Positions 9,011 to 17,795 of a DNA stretch of 64,000 nt are shown in pieces (the stretch's first letter is position 1; the number at the start of each line of letters is the position of its first letter). The stretch covers positions 1 through 64,000 of the forward strand of contig NZ_FQZN01000027.1 in assembly GCF_900142015.1 (NCBI RefSeq), given 5' to 3'. Source of the DNA: Bacteroides stercorirosoris. GTDB taxonomy: Bacteria > Bacteroidota > Bacteroidia > Bacteroidales > Bacteroidaceae. Below the pieces are notes generated by a model. That model was not told the DNA's origin, did not search any database, and saw nothing but the letters and a program-made list of their open reading frames with translations. Made by a program: the position numbers and the translations under genes.

Positions 9011-10087
9011 ATGAAAGACCTCAAAATTCAAGCCATCGGTTTAATGTCCGGAACCTCTCTTGACGGCCTGGACGTATGTTGTTGCACTTTTCGCCGTGAA
9101 ACCAAGAAATGGAATTTCCACATTGATTGTGCCAAAGGTTATGCCTATCCTGATGATTTAAAACAGAAACTTGGCACAGGAGCCCAGCAAATGACTGCAC
9201 TCGAATTCATCACATTCCATAGTGCGTATGGTAAGTTTTTGGGAGAGCGGGTGAATGACTTTATGCAAGAGTTCAATGTGCACCCCGATATTATCGCTTC
9301 GCACGGGCACACTATTTTCCACGAACCTCAAAAGCGCATTATGTTCCAGATAGGTGACGGGGCGGCTATTGCTGCCGAAACCCGTATTCCCACCGTATCC
9401 GATTTCCGTCGTCTGGACATCATGCTGGGCGGACAAGGCGCCCCGCTCGTTCCTATCGGCGACCGGCTGCTTTTTGCCGATTACGACTATTGTCTCAATA
9501 TCGGAGGTTTCTCCAACATCTCTTTTGAACAGGAAAACCGCCGTATAGCGTTTGATATCAGTCCCGTCAATTATGTCATCAATCATTACTGTCGGCAGAT
9601 CAGTTTGGAATTTGACAAGGACGGAGAGATAGCACGGCAGGGATCTGTCTGCCAACCGCTTTTGGATGAATTAAACCGCATGGACTTCTATCATCAGACA
9701 GGGCCCAAGTCTCTTGGACGCGAATGGGTGGAAACATTAGTTTATCCAATGCTGGAGAAATACGGATTAAACCTGGAAGACAGGCTACGCACTTTCTATG
9801 AGCACGCTGCCTATCAGATAGAGCGTGTCATTACGGCTCATCCCCGACCATCCGGCAACAGCAAACTGCTCATTACCGGTGGCGGCGCTTTCAATAAATT
9901 CCTGATAGAGCGAATAGATGCACTTTGTCCCTGCGAAATAGTTATCCCCGAACGGTCTATCATAGAATATAAGGAAGCGCTCATTTTCGCTTTTCTCGGC
10001 ACACTCTACATGGCAGACGAGCCCAATTGTCTGGCATCCGTGACCGGAGCTTCCATGGACAACATCGGAGGAATGCTGTTTAAGTGA
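9011..10087 (+). CDS. anmK: Anhydro-N-acetylmuramic acid kinase
   Basis: Phosphorylates and opens 1,6-anhydro-MurNAc to MurNAc-6-phosphate in cell-wall recycling, in the cytoplasm. The 358-residue protein has the ASKHA-fold signature GLMSGTSLDG at 10-19, ASHGHTIFHEP near 98-108, a GGFSNIS segment and ITGGGAFN near the C-terminus. The ATG at 9011 is chosen because the upstream TTG at 8984 falls inside the promoter -7 element. It is transcribed divergently from the PorE-like gene and converges on topB with only 6 bases between the stop codons. Confidence 0.95.
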   Translation: MKDLKIQAIGLMSGTSLDGLDVCCCTFRRETKKWNFHIDCAKGYAYPDDLKQKLGTGAQQMTALEFITFHSAYGKFLGERVNDFMQEFNVHPDIIASHGHTIFHEPQKRIMFQIGDGAAIAAETRIPTVSDFRRLDIMLGGQGAPLVPIGDRLLFADYDYCLNIGGFSNISFEQENRRIAFDISPVNYVINHYCRQISLEFDKDGEIARQGSVCQPLLDELNRMDFYHQTGPKSLGREWVETLVYPMLEKYGLNLEDRLRTFYEHAAYQIERVITAHPRPSGNSKLLITGGGAFNKFLIERIDALCPCEIVIPERSIIEYKEALIFAFLGTLYMADEPNCLASVTGASMDNIGGMLFK

Positions 10088-10093
10088 CGCGGA

Positions 10094-12310
10094 CTATGAT
10101 TCAAAAGGCTTACGGAATGTACATCCGTTTCTCCATTCGGAACAACCGTAAGCCGTCTTACCTTTAATAATAGTTCCCTTGCCACATAAAGGACAAGTCT
10201 GTCCCTCAACAACCTGTGTTTGAGAAGTATTTGCAAGAGGCGTTTCTGATTTTGCTTCAGGCGCATTGCCCATTGCCTCAGGCGCATCCGTTTTCGCTTC
10301 AGTTACCTTTTTGCGCGGTTTACTCTGCCGCTTGGGCTTCGAAGCATCCTTTTCTTTAGCAGCAGCTTTTCCGTCCTGTTTCTTATCATTGGCAGATGCC
10401 TCCTGAACAGCCTTTTCAATCGTAATATGCCGGTTCGTATTATCCGAAAGCACACTCATGACAACTTCCGAAACCATCTGTTTCAGTTCCTCCAGGAACT
10501 GGGCGGCATTGTACGTTTTCTTTTCAATCTCACGCAGTTTCTTTTCCCAGATACCGGTCAGCTCGGCAGATTTCAACAATTCCTCATGGATAATCTGGAT
10601 AAGCTCTACTCCCGTAGGCGTAGCAATCAAATTCTTCTTCTCCTTACGGATATAATTTCGCTTGAAGAGTGTCTCGATAATTGCCGCACGCGTGGACGGA
10701 CGACCGATACCATTCTCTTTCAGCGCATCGCGCAACTCATCGTTATCCACCAACTTACCCGCCGTTTCCATGGCACGCAGCAGGGTAGCCTCAGTATAAG
10801 GACGGGGCGGTTGCGTCCACTTCTCATATAGATTGGGCAAATGGGGGCCGCTTTCACCTTTCACAAATACAGGCAACACGTTCTCCTCCTCACCTATTTC
10901 CTTTTCTTCCTGCGACTGTGCTCCCGGAGTTCCGAAAATAACCCGCCACCCCGGTTCCAATATCTGTTTACCGGTAGTTTTGAATTCAATTTCCTCTACT
11001 ACACCCAGCACAGTGGTAGTGGCAAACTTACAATCCGGATAGAACACAGCAATGAAGCGGCGTGCAATCAGGTCGAACACACGGCGTTCCATATCTGTCA
11101 GATTCTGCGGATGTTGTCCCGTGGGGATGATGGCGTGGTGGTCGGTGACTTTAGAGTTATCGAACACCTTCTTCGATTTCAATAAAGTAGTTCCCTCTAA
11201 AGGTTTTGTAAAGGTCTCATAGTCACGCAATCCTTTCAGAATGCCCGGACATTTCGGATAAATGTCATCACTCAGGAAAGTGGTATCCACACGCGGATAG
11301 GTGGCTACTTTCTTTTCATATAATGATTGGATAAGTTTCAAGGTTTCATCGGCAGAGTAAGCGAACTTCTTATTACACTCCACCTGCAAGGAAGTCAAGT
11401 CGAAGAGGCGAAGCGGAGCTTCCTTTCCTTCCTTCTTGGTGACATCCGTAATCGTAAAGGGAGAATTTCTGATTTGTTCCAGTAGAGCCATACCTTGCTC
11501 CTGACTGGTGATAGGATCTATTCCCCGGTTTTCTTCCTCTTTTTTAGGTTTCTTTCCGGCAGCAATGGCTTCTTTGTTCTTCTCTGCTTCCAGAATGAGT
11601 TCTTCCTCACTCTTCCTGATGATGGCGGCAAAGGTAGTATCCCGATACACCGTCTTCAGTTCCCAATATTGCTTAGGGACGAAGTTTTGTATTTCCAACT
11701 GGCGGTTTACGATGAGTGCCAATGTAGGCGTCTGTACCCGGCCGATAGAAAGTACCTGCTTGTTCTGTCCGTACTTCATGGTATAGAGGCGCGTAGCGTT
11801 CATCCCCAGCAGCCAGTCACCAATAGCACGGGACAACCCGGCTTCATATAAAGGTTGAAAGTCGGAAGCATCTTTCAATTTGGCAAAACCTTCACGGATG
11901 GCTTCTTCCGTCAATGACGAAATCCACAAGCGTTTCACCGGACAGCGTGCCCCGGCTTTCTGCATCACCCAGCGCTGAATCAATTCTCCCTCCTGTCCGG
12001 CATCACCACAGTTGATGATCATGTCGGCTTTCTGCATGAGGGCTTCTATCGTATGGAATTGCTTTTCGTAAGTGGGATTGCTGATGAGCTTAATTCCGAA
12101 ACGGGGCGGTATCATGGGAAGGCTTCCCAGACTCCACGATTTCCAGTTCGGAGTATATTCGTGCGGCTCTTTAAGCGTACAGAGGTGGCCGAATGTCCAG
12201 GTCACCTGGTATCCATTCCCTTCAATGTATCCATCTCTCCTATCCTTCGCTCCCAATACATCAGCTATGTCACGCGCCACAGAGGGCTTTTCGGCAATAC
12301 AAACTATCAT
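10094..12310 (-). CDS. topB: DNA topoisomerase III (type IA)
   Basis: A 738-residue type IA topoisomerase that relaxes and decatenates DNA through a 5'-phosphotyrosine intermediate. The N-terminal TOPRIM domain begins IAEKPSVARDIA, with the acidic GDAGQEGELI further on. The catalytic tyrosine is Tyr338 in TYPRVDTTFL, and SIGRVQTPTLALI marks the central domain. A Lys/Pro/Ala-rich linker (about 640-700) leads to a C-terminal four-cysteine zinc-ribbon-like motif (CPLCGKG ... CSEWRNGC). The length is typical of chromosomal TopB in Bacteroides; plasmid and conjugative-element copies are similar but no mobile genes are nearby. Confidence 0.95.
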   Translation of the reverse strand: MIVCIAEKPSVARDIADVLGAKDRRDGYIEGNGYQVTWTFGHLCTLKEPHEYTPNWKSWSLGSLPMIPPRFGIKLISNPTYEKQFHTIEALMQKADMIINCGDAGQEGELIQRWVMQKAGARCPVKRLWISSLTEEAIREGFAKLKDASDFQPLYEAGLSRAIGDWLLGMNATRLYTMKYGQNKQVLSIGRVQTPTLALIVNRQLEIQNFVPKQYWELKTVYRDTTFAAIIRKSEEELILEAEKNKEAIAAGKKPKKEEENRGIDPITSQEQGMALLEQIRNSPFTITDVTKKEGKEAPLRLFDLTSLQVECNKKFAYSADETLKLIQSLYEKKVATYPRVDTTFLSDDIYPKCPGILKGLRDYETFTKPLEGTTLLKSKKVFDNSKVTDHHAIIPTGQHPQNLTDMERRVFDLIARRFIAVFYPDCKFATTTVLGVVEEIEFKTTGKQILEPGWRVIFGTPGAQSQEEKEIGEEENVLPVFVKGESGPHLPNLYEKWTQPPRPYTEATLLRAMETAGKLVDNDELRDALKENGIGRPSTRAAIIETLFKRNYIRKEKKNLIATPTGVELIQIIHEELLKSAELTGIWEKKLREIEKKTYNAAQFLEELKQMVSEVVMSVLSDNTNRHITIEKAVQEASANDKKQDGKAAAKEKDASKPKRQSKPRKKVTEAKTDAPEAMGNAPEAKSETPLANTSQTQVVEGQTCPLCGKGTIIKGKTAYGCSEWRNGCTFRKPFES

Positions 12311-12330
12311 TCATTATCTTTTTAACGGAG

Positions 12331-12338
12331 CAAAGGTA
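12331..12338 (-). promoter_or_regulatory. -7 promoter element of topB
   Basis: Minus strand TACCTTTG, an exact TAnnTTTG match, 20 bases before the topB start codon. Confidence 0.6.
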
Positions 12339-12499
12339 CAAAAAAGGGGGGAATGATAAAAGAATAAGTGATTATCGATGGCAACAAAGTGGCATTAACA
12401 CAAATGTGGTTACAGATGTATCATACAGAAGTAACGGATTTTTTATTTATAAAGTCAGAATATCATTTTATAATCTACCCCTATCTGTGATATATGTCG

Positions 12500-12507
12500 T
12501 ACCTTTG
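12500..12507 (+). promoter_or_regulatory. -7 promoter element of the small Cys protein gene
   Basis: TACCTTTG matches TAnnTTTG and lies 27 bases before the ATG at 12535. Confidence 0.6.
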
Positions 12508-12534
12508 CCGCACAATCATTAAATTAAAACTACA

Positions 12535-12972
12535 ATGGAAAAAGAATCATTCGATTATTCAAAAGTTCCCCATAACTTTGGTCTGTGCGCGACAGCAGAT
12601 TGCCCTCATGCCGACACTTGCCTACGCCGGATTACATACACTCATACGCCGGCAAGTGTTACTTTTCCGCCTACGCTGAATCCAAAAACAATTGAAGCCA
12701 TGGCAGGGAAGTGCGAGTATTACCGTTCCAATAAGAAGGTACATTATGCAAAAGGTTTTGTCCGCACCACAGAAGCGCTGGCTGTCAGCGCATCCGGAAC
12801 ATTCCGCTACGGACTGATTGGCAGTTGGGGAATCAGACGATATTATCAGAAACGGAAAGGGGAGACTTTGCTGTCGCCTGCCGAACAACAAAAAGTGATT
12901 GCACTGGCCAAGAAGTTGGGTTTGCAACAAGAAGAGTATTTCGACAGCTATGTAGAGGAATATAACTGGTGA
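12535..12972 (+). CDS. Small Cys-motif protein, DUF6078-like
   Basis: A 145-residue soluble protein without signal peptide or membrane segment. The N-terminal part carries LCATADCPHADTCLR followed by KCEYYR, giving four cysteines in a C-x4-C-x5-C then C arrangement that could bind zinc or an Fe-S cluster. The middle (GTFRYGLIGSWGIRRYYQKRKGE) is basic, and the C-terminus (LLSPAEQQKVIALAKKLG) is helical. It resembles the Bacteroides family I remember as DUF6078, whose function is unknown. It has its own promoter and is followed by a strong hairpin. Confidence 0.75.
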   Translation: MEKESFDYSKVPHNFGLCATADCPHADTCLRRITYTHTPASVTFPPTLNPKTIEAMAGKCEYYRSNKKVHYAKGFVRTTEALAVSASGTFRYGLIGSWGIRRYYQKRKGETLLSPAEQQKVIALAKKLGLQQEEYFDSYVEEYNW

Positions 12973-13024
12973 CAAGGTTTCTTCCGTTCGCCACGTAACG
13001 GATGGATAGCAGCATCTTACAAGC

Positions 13025-13081
13025 AAACAGCCGTGCCCTCGGCAGGTGAATGATTTTCACCTTATGAGGACACGGCTGTTT
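13025..13081 (+). terminator. Two-tier hairpin terminator
   Basis: Outer arms AAACAGCCGTG (13025-13035) and its complement (13071-13081), extended by CCTC/GAGG, enclose an inner AGGTGAA / TTCACCT stem. The sequence continues TTCCTTTC on the plus strand. It lies 52 bases beyond the stop codon at 12972. Confidence 0.7.
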
Positions 13082-13100
13082 CCTTTCGCAGTAACTTGAT

Positions 13101-13232
13101 TTACCCCAAATGGTAACGTCATTTACATACCGAGGTAAAGGTCGTTACATACCGAGGTAAAGACCGTTACAATATGGGGTAAAGGTCGTTACATACGGCG
13201 GTAAATGCTTTTACATCGTGGCGTAAACAAAA
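13101..13232. repeat. 22-bp tandem repeat with internal dyad TTAC-N8-GTAA
   Basis: Six units start with TTAC at 13101, 13123, 13145, 13167, 13189 and 13211, exactly 22 bp apart. Each unit has GTAA at its positions 13-16, so every unit is TTAC-N8-GTAA plus a six-base spacer. A decayed unit may precede them (GTAA at 13091). Units 2 and 3 differ at two positions; outer units are more diverged. There is no spacer diversity or leader typical of CRISPR. It lies between two convergent genes. Confidence 0.85.
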
Positions 13233-13273
13233 TATAAATGCAATGCGCTGATAATAAAGCACTAATAAAAAAA

Positions 13274-13311
13274 AGGCGGACTGCAAGTATCAAAACACCC
13301 GCAGTCCGCCT
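13274..13311 (-). terminator. Terminator of the methylmalonyl-CoA mutase operon
   Basis: A perfect 11-bp stem (AGGCGGACTGC at 13274-13284, complement at 13301-13311), followed on the minus strand by a T-tract of eight. It lies 38 bases after the stop at 13350. Confidence 0.9.
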
Positions 13312-13349
13312 ATTACCTTAGCGCCTCAGCGCCTTATCACTTCTTAAAT

Positions 13350-15497
13350 TTATTCTTCATCCATCAGGATTTCCAGAATCTGGCAAGCAGCCTTAGCTAC
13401 CGGAGAACCCGGACCAAAGATGGCAGCCACACCGGCTTTGTACAAGAAATCATAATCTTGTGCAGGGATAACGCCACCGGCAATCACGATGATATCTTCG
13501 CGACCCAACTTCTTCAATTCCTCAATAATCTGCGGAATCAGAGTCTTGTGCCCGGCAGCCAGTGAAGAAACGCCCACTACGTGAACGTCGTTTTCAACTG
13601 CTTCGCGGGCAGCCTCGGCAGGTGTCTGGAACAAAGGTCCCATATCCACGTCGAAACCACAGTCGGCATAACCGGTTGCTACCACTTTGGCACCACGGTC
13701 GTGACCGTCCTGACCCATTTTTGCTACCATGATACGAGGTTGACGTCCCTCTTTCTTCGCAAACTTCTCAGCCAGTTCACAAGCACGCTTGAAGTCGCTG
13801 TCGTTCTTACTTTCTGATGAATACACGCCTGATATAGTTCTGATTACTGCTTTATAACGTCCTACAATCTTTTCGCAAGCATACGAGATTTCACCCAGCG
13901 TAGCGCGAACACGGGCAGCTTCAACTGCCAACTCAAGCAAGTTGCCTTCCTTGGTTTCCACACACTTGGTGATAGCTTCCAGTGCTTTCTGCACAGCTGC
14001 CTCGTCGCGTCCTTCTTTCAAAGTCTTCAAGTTGGCAATCTGTTCCTGGCGGACAGCCGTGTTGTCGATTTCAAGAATATCAATCGGAGCTTCTTTCTCC
14101 AGACGATACTTGTTCACACCGACAATAGTCTGCGAACCGGAGTCGATGCGGGCCTGCGTACGTGCGGCAGCTTCTTCAATACGCATCTTGGGAATACCGG
14201 TTTCGATGGCTTTTGCCATACCGCCCAGCTTTTCTACCTCTTCAATCAGCTCCCATGCTTTGTGAGCCAGTTCGTTGGTCAGAGACTCTACATAGTAAGA
14301 ACCACCCCATGGGTCAACGTTCTTGCAGATATAAGTTTCTTCCTGGATATAAATCTGAGTGTTACGTGCGATACGTGCAGAGAAGTCCGTCGGCAAAGCG
14401 ATAGCCTCATCCAGCGCATTGGTGTGCAAGGACTGAGTATGTCCCAATGCAGCAGCCATAGCTTCGATACAAGTACGGCCCACGTTATTGAACGGGTCTT
14501 GTTCAGTCAACGACCAACCAGACGTCTGGGAGTGTGTACGGAGTGCCAGAGATTTCGGATTCTTCGGGTTGAACTGTTTCACAATCTTCGCCCACAACAT
14601 ACGTGCAGCACGCATCTTGGCTATTTCCATGAAGTGATTGGTTCCAATAGCCCAGAAGAAAGACAGACGCGGAGCAAAAGCGTCGATGTCAATGCCTGCA
14701 GCAACACCGGCACGGAGGTATTCCAAGCCGTCCGCCAACGTATAAGCCAACTCGATATCAGCCGTAGCACCTGCTTCCTGCATGTGGTAACCGGAGATAG
14801 AGATAGAGTTGAACTTCGGCATCTTCTGTGAAGTATATTCAAAGATATCAGAAATAATCTTCATTGAGAATGCAGGCGGATAAATATAAGTGTTACGCAC
14901 CATGAATTCTTTCAGGATATCATTCTGGATAGTACCTGCCATTTCTTCCAACTTAGCACCTTGTTCCAGACCGGCATTGATGTAGAAAGCAAGAATCGGA
15001 AGTACGGCACCGTTCATTGTCATAGATACTGACATCTTGTTCAAAGGAATACCGTCGAAGAGAACCTTCATGTTTTCCAGTGAGCAGATAGATACACCGG
15101 CTTTACCTACGTCACCTACCACACGTTCGTGGTCGGGGTCGTAACCGCGATGTGTAGCCAAGTCGAATGCAACGGACAAACCTTTTTGCCCGGAAGCCAG
15201 GTTACGGCGATAGAATGCATTTGATTCTTCAGCTGTAGAGAATCCGGCATACTGGCGGATAGTCCAGGGGCGCAGCGTGTACATCACTGAGTACGGGCCA
15301 CGCAGATAAGGAGGCAGACCGGCAGCATAGCCCAAGTGTTCCATGCCTTCGAGGTCTTCTTTCGTGTAAACAGGCTTCACTTCGATGTGTTCCGGCGTTT
15401 TCCAGTCAGTATGGATGCCGTTAGCCTTCTGCCACTCAGCACCGTTCACGGGCTGAAATGCGGCATATATGTCTAAGTTTTTAAAATCTTTTCTCAT
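13350..15497 (-). CDS. mutB: Methylmalonyl-CoA mutase, large (catalytic) subunit
   Basis: Interconverts succinyl-CoA and (R)-methylmalonyl-CoA with adenosylcobalamin, the key step of succinate-to-propionate fermentation in Bacteroides. The 715-residue protein has the catalytic TIM barrel (about 50-400, with YGPYSVMYTLRPWTIRQYAG-type sequence near residue 70) and the C-terminal cobalamin-binding domain with DGHDRG, His599 being the cobalt ligand. The other subunit gene lies one base upstream of this start, so the two are cotranscribed and probably translationally coupled. Length is normal for the family. Confidence 0.97.
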   Translation of the reverse strand: MRKDFKNLDIYAAFQPVNGAEWQKANGIHTDWKTPEHIEVKPVYTKEDLEGMEHLGYAAGLPPYLRGPYSVMYTLRPWTIRQYAGFSTAEESNAFYRRNLASGQKGLSVAFDLATHRGYDPDHERVVGDVGKAGVSICSLENMKVLFDGIPLNKMSVSMTMNGAVLPILAFYINAGLEQGAKLEEMAGTIQNDILKEFMVRNTYIYPPAFSMKIISDIFEYTSQKMPKFNSISISGYHMQEAGATADIELAYTLADGLEYLRAGVAAGIDIDAFAPRLSFFWAIGTNHFMEIAKMRAARMLWAKIVKQFNPKNPKSLALRTHSQTSGWSLTEQDPFNNVGRTCIEAMAAALGHTQSLHTNALDEAIALPTDFSARIARNTQIYIQEETYICKNVDPWGGSYYVESLTNELAHKAWELIEEVEKLGGMAKAIETGIPKMRIEEAAARTQARIDSGSQTIVGVNKYRLEKEAPIDILEIDNTAVRQEQIANLKTLKEGRDEAAVQKALEAITKCVETKEGNLLELAVEAARVRATLGEISYACEKIVGRYKAVIRTISGVYSSESKNDSDFKRACELAEKFAKKEGRQPRIMVAKMGQDGHDRGAKVVATGYADCGFDVDMGPLFQTPAEAAREAVENDVHVVGVSSLAAGHKTLIPQIIEELKKLGREDIIVIAGGVIPAQDYDFLYKAGVAAIFGPGSPVAKAACQILEILMDEE

Positions 15498-15498
15498 C

Positions 15499-17361
15499 TT
15501 ACTTCAATAATTTAGCGTTGAACTCTTTCAATGTATCGAGTACATTGACACGGACATGGATGAAATTCTCGATACCGGCAGCTTTCAAGTCGTCCATACA
15601 AGCAGGAGCACCTGCTACAATGAACATAGCACGACCGTTCAGAGCCTGGAAAGCAGGAACAGCATATTCAGCATATTCATCATCGCTGGAACAAAGCACT
15701 ACAATATCAGCTTTGGCAGCCATAGCTGCTTCTACGCCCTCTTCCACTGTGGGGAAGCCGAGGTTATCCACTACTTCGTAGCCTGCACAAGCCAGGAAGT
15801 TGCAAGAATATTGAGCGCGTGCCTGACGCATAGCCAAGTTACCGATAGTCAGCATAAACGCTTTCGGACGTTTGCCGCTGGCTTCCGTCTCAAGGCGCAA
15901 CGCTTCAAATTCGCTGGCAGCACGGTCGAAATTCAATGCCGGAACATCTTTTTCGCAAGTATCGTGTCCGCCACCGCAACAGCAAGTAGCTTCGAGCGGT
16001 TTTTTGTCGCCCGCTTTTTCATTAAAGTTCGGGAACTGGTTGGTACCCAACAATACTTCACGACGCTGAGCTACTGCTTTATGACGAGTTTTATTGCTTT
16101 CGTTCACAGCAGCCTGCACTGTACCTGCTTTCACTGCGGCATAGAAACCACCGGCTTCCTCAACGGCAAGGAAAAGCTCCCAAGCCTGCTTGGCGATGGA
16201 TACAGTCAGGTTTTCAATATAATAAGAACCGGCAGCAGGGTCAATCACCTTATCGAAGTGAGACTCTTCTTTCAGCAACAATTGCTGATTGCGTGCCATA
16301 CGTTCTGAGAATTCATTAGGAGCATCGTAAGTCTTGTCGAACGGAGTAACCGTCATTGAATCCACACCACCCAGAGCGGCGCTCATGGCCTCGGTCTGTG
16401 TGCGCAACAAGTTTACGTGAGCGTCGAACAAAGTGAGGTTGAATGTAGAAGTCTCTGCATGAACGCGCATCTTGGCAGCACAACGGTCTTCTGAGTCATA
16501 AGAAGCAACGATGTTTGCCCACAACATACGGGCAGCACGGAACTTGGCTATTTCGAGGAAGTAGTTCGAACTGATACCGAAGTTGAACTTAATCTTCTTG
16601 GCAACGAGGGCTGCGGGAAGTCCGGCAGCAGTCAGTTGGTTCATGTATTCATTACCCCATGCTAAAGCATATCCCAGTTCCTGATAGATATATGCGCCGG
16701 CATTGTTCAGCGTCAGGGCAGTCACATTCAGTACGCGGTATTTAGGCAGAGCAGCGGTTGCTTCAATCAGAGCTTTGGCAGTTGCCGACATGTCTCCTTT
16801 TTCTTTGCCTTTAGCCAACATCTTGTCGAAGAAGTCATAGCCGATAGAACCTTGCAGCTTCGTCAGGTCGTAACCTTTCTTCTGGAAGTAAGCCACCAGA
16901 ATATCTGCGAGTTCCACTACATGTCCCTGACAAGTGTAGAAGTTCAATTCCACACACTCAGCACAGATGCCTTCGAGCAATGTCTCGATGTATTCGGCAT
17001 TGAGTTCTTTCGCCTTTACACGGAAAGCCAGCGAGTCAATACCTTTATTAAGGATATCCAGCGCTTTCGCGTTAGCCTCCTTGGGGCATTCCACTTTGAT
17101 TTTCTGGCGAACCAGCCACTCGTTGTTGTCTTTCTTGGTACCTCTGAGGTAGGGAAATTCACCGGGAAGTGCTTCTGTCGTCTTCAGTCCTTCGAGGTCC
17201 TCCATGCGGTAGAAAGGTTTTACCTTGAATCCTTCGTTTGTCTTCCAAACGAGTTTCTTCTCAAAATCAGCGCCTTTCAGGTCAGCTGTTACTTTCTCCA
17301 TCCACTGTTCGGTAGAGGTGGGAGCAAAGTCTGAGAAGAGTTTTTCTTTACTGTCTGCCAT
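15499..17361 (-). CDS. mutA: Methylmalonyl-CoA mutase, small subunit
   Basis: A 620-residue partner of the large subunit forming the heterodimeric mutase. It has the mutase barrel (TSTFNLTLFDAHVNLLRTQTEAM) and a C-terminal flavodoxin-like domain (about 495-620) that lacks the DxHxxG cobalamin motif, as expected of this non-catalytic subunit. Between the two sits an unusual cluster, TCCCGGGHDTC, with Cys460-462, His466 and Cys469, in a predicted linker. It is the first gene of the operon, with a TATATTTG promoter at 17431-17438 and a 34-bp inverted repeat further upstream. Confidence 0.95.
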   Translation of the reverse strand: MADSKEKLFSDFAPTSTEQWMEKVTADLKGADFEKKLVWKTNEGFKVKPFYRMEDLEGLKTTEALPGEFPYLRGTKKDNNEWLVRQKIKVECPKEANAKALDILNKGIDSLAFRVKAKELNAEYIETLLEGICAECVELNFYTCQGHVVELADILVAYFQKKGYDLTKLQGSIGYDFFDKMLAKGKEKGDMSATAKALIEATAALPKYRVLNVTALTLNNAGAYIYQELGYALAWGNEYMNQLTAAGLPAALVAKKIKFNFGISSNYFLEIAKFRAARMLWANIVASYDSEDRCAAKMRVHAETSTFNLTLFDAHVNLLRTQTEAMSAALGGVDSMTVTPFDKTYDAPNEFSERMARNQQLLLKEESHFDKVIDPAAGSYYIENLTVSIAKQAWELFLAVEEAGGFYAAVKAGTVQAAVNESNKTRHKAVAQRREVLLGTNQFPNFNEKAGDKKPLEATCCCGGGHDTCEKDVPALNFDRAASEFEALRLETEASGKRPKAFMLTIGNLAMRQARAQYSCNFLACAGYEVVDNLGFPTVEEGVEAAMAAKADIVVLCSSDDEYAEYAVPAFQALNGRAMFIVAGAPACMDDLKAAGIENFIHVRVNVLDTLKEFNAKLLK

Positions 17362-17430
17362 AGTTTATTTAATAATTAAAAAGATAATTAGTAATCTCTT
17401 CATTTACCTATTTGTCGAAAATAGGACTTG

Positions 17431-17438
17431 CAAATATA
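17431..17438 (-). promoter_or_regulatory. -7 promoter element of the mutAB operon
   Basis: Minus strand TATATTTG, with a CTTG 18 bases upstream as a candidate -33 element. It lies 70 bases before the mutA start. Confidence 0.6.
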
Positions 17439-17556
17439 CTCAATAAGTTATAATAACAAGGATTTTTAAGTAAAATTCGCACGGAGTTTGACATTCTGAC
17501 AAGGTTACTTTTAAATCGCTTCAACCCCGAGCCATTCGCGAACAGTATCTGAGACA

Positions 17557-17640
17557 CACTTGCTCCACACCTTCTCCAGTGTTTCTCCACATACAGCTAC
17601 CTCTGAGTGGAGAAACACTGGAGAAGGTGTGGAGCAAGTG
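17557..17640. repeat. Perfect 34-bp inverted repeat in a divergent promoter region
   Basis: Arms 17557-17590 and 17607-17640 are perfect reverse complements around a 16-base loop. The arm contains repeated CTCCA units. Weaker complementarity continues outside (ATTCGCGAACAG near 17534-17545 with a CAGTCCGCGAAT block near 17663-17674). It lies between the mutAB promoter and the transporter promoter, downstream of neither gene's stop, so it is not a simple terminator. Confidence 0.9.
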
Positions 17641-17719
17641 CGCCTCGGGTATGTTCCTTATACAGTCCGCGAATAAAGCCCCTCCTCGCCACAACTCAAA
17701 GAAAAACTCCCGAAAACCC

Positions 17720-17750
17720 TTTGCCACCTCCCTTTTAATGCCTACCTTTG
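17720..17750 (+). promoter_or_regulatory. Promoter of the AspT/YidE-type transporter
   Basis: TTTG (17720-17723) and TACCTTTG (17743-17750) are separated by 19 bases, an exact match to the Bacteroides -33/-7 consensus. The start codon follows 45 bases later. Confidence 0.8.
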
Positions 17751-17795
17751 CGCGAAATTTCAACAAGCAAATAAAAAAGATAAACAAAGGTAACT

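Noticed and set aside
13101..13232. CRISPR array
   Set aside because: The 22-bp units are tandem without variable spacers of 30 bp, and no cas genes are nearby.
15556..16308. 250-codon frame antisense to mutA
   Set aside because: It is a shadow of the mutase coding frame with no motif of its own.
17521..17787. 88-codon open frame through the inverted repeat
   Set aside because: Its sequence is dominated by the palindrome, it lacks a promoter in the right direction, and it resembles no protein.
17362..17795. Cobalamin riboswitch upstream of mutAB
   Set aside because: I found no B12-box-like element in the leader; the only strong structure is the 34-bp inverted repeat upstream of the promoter.
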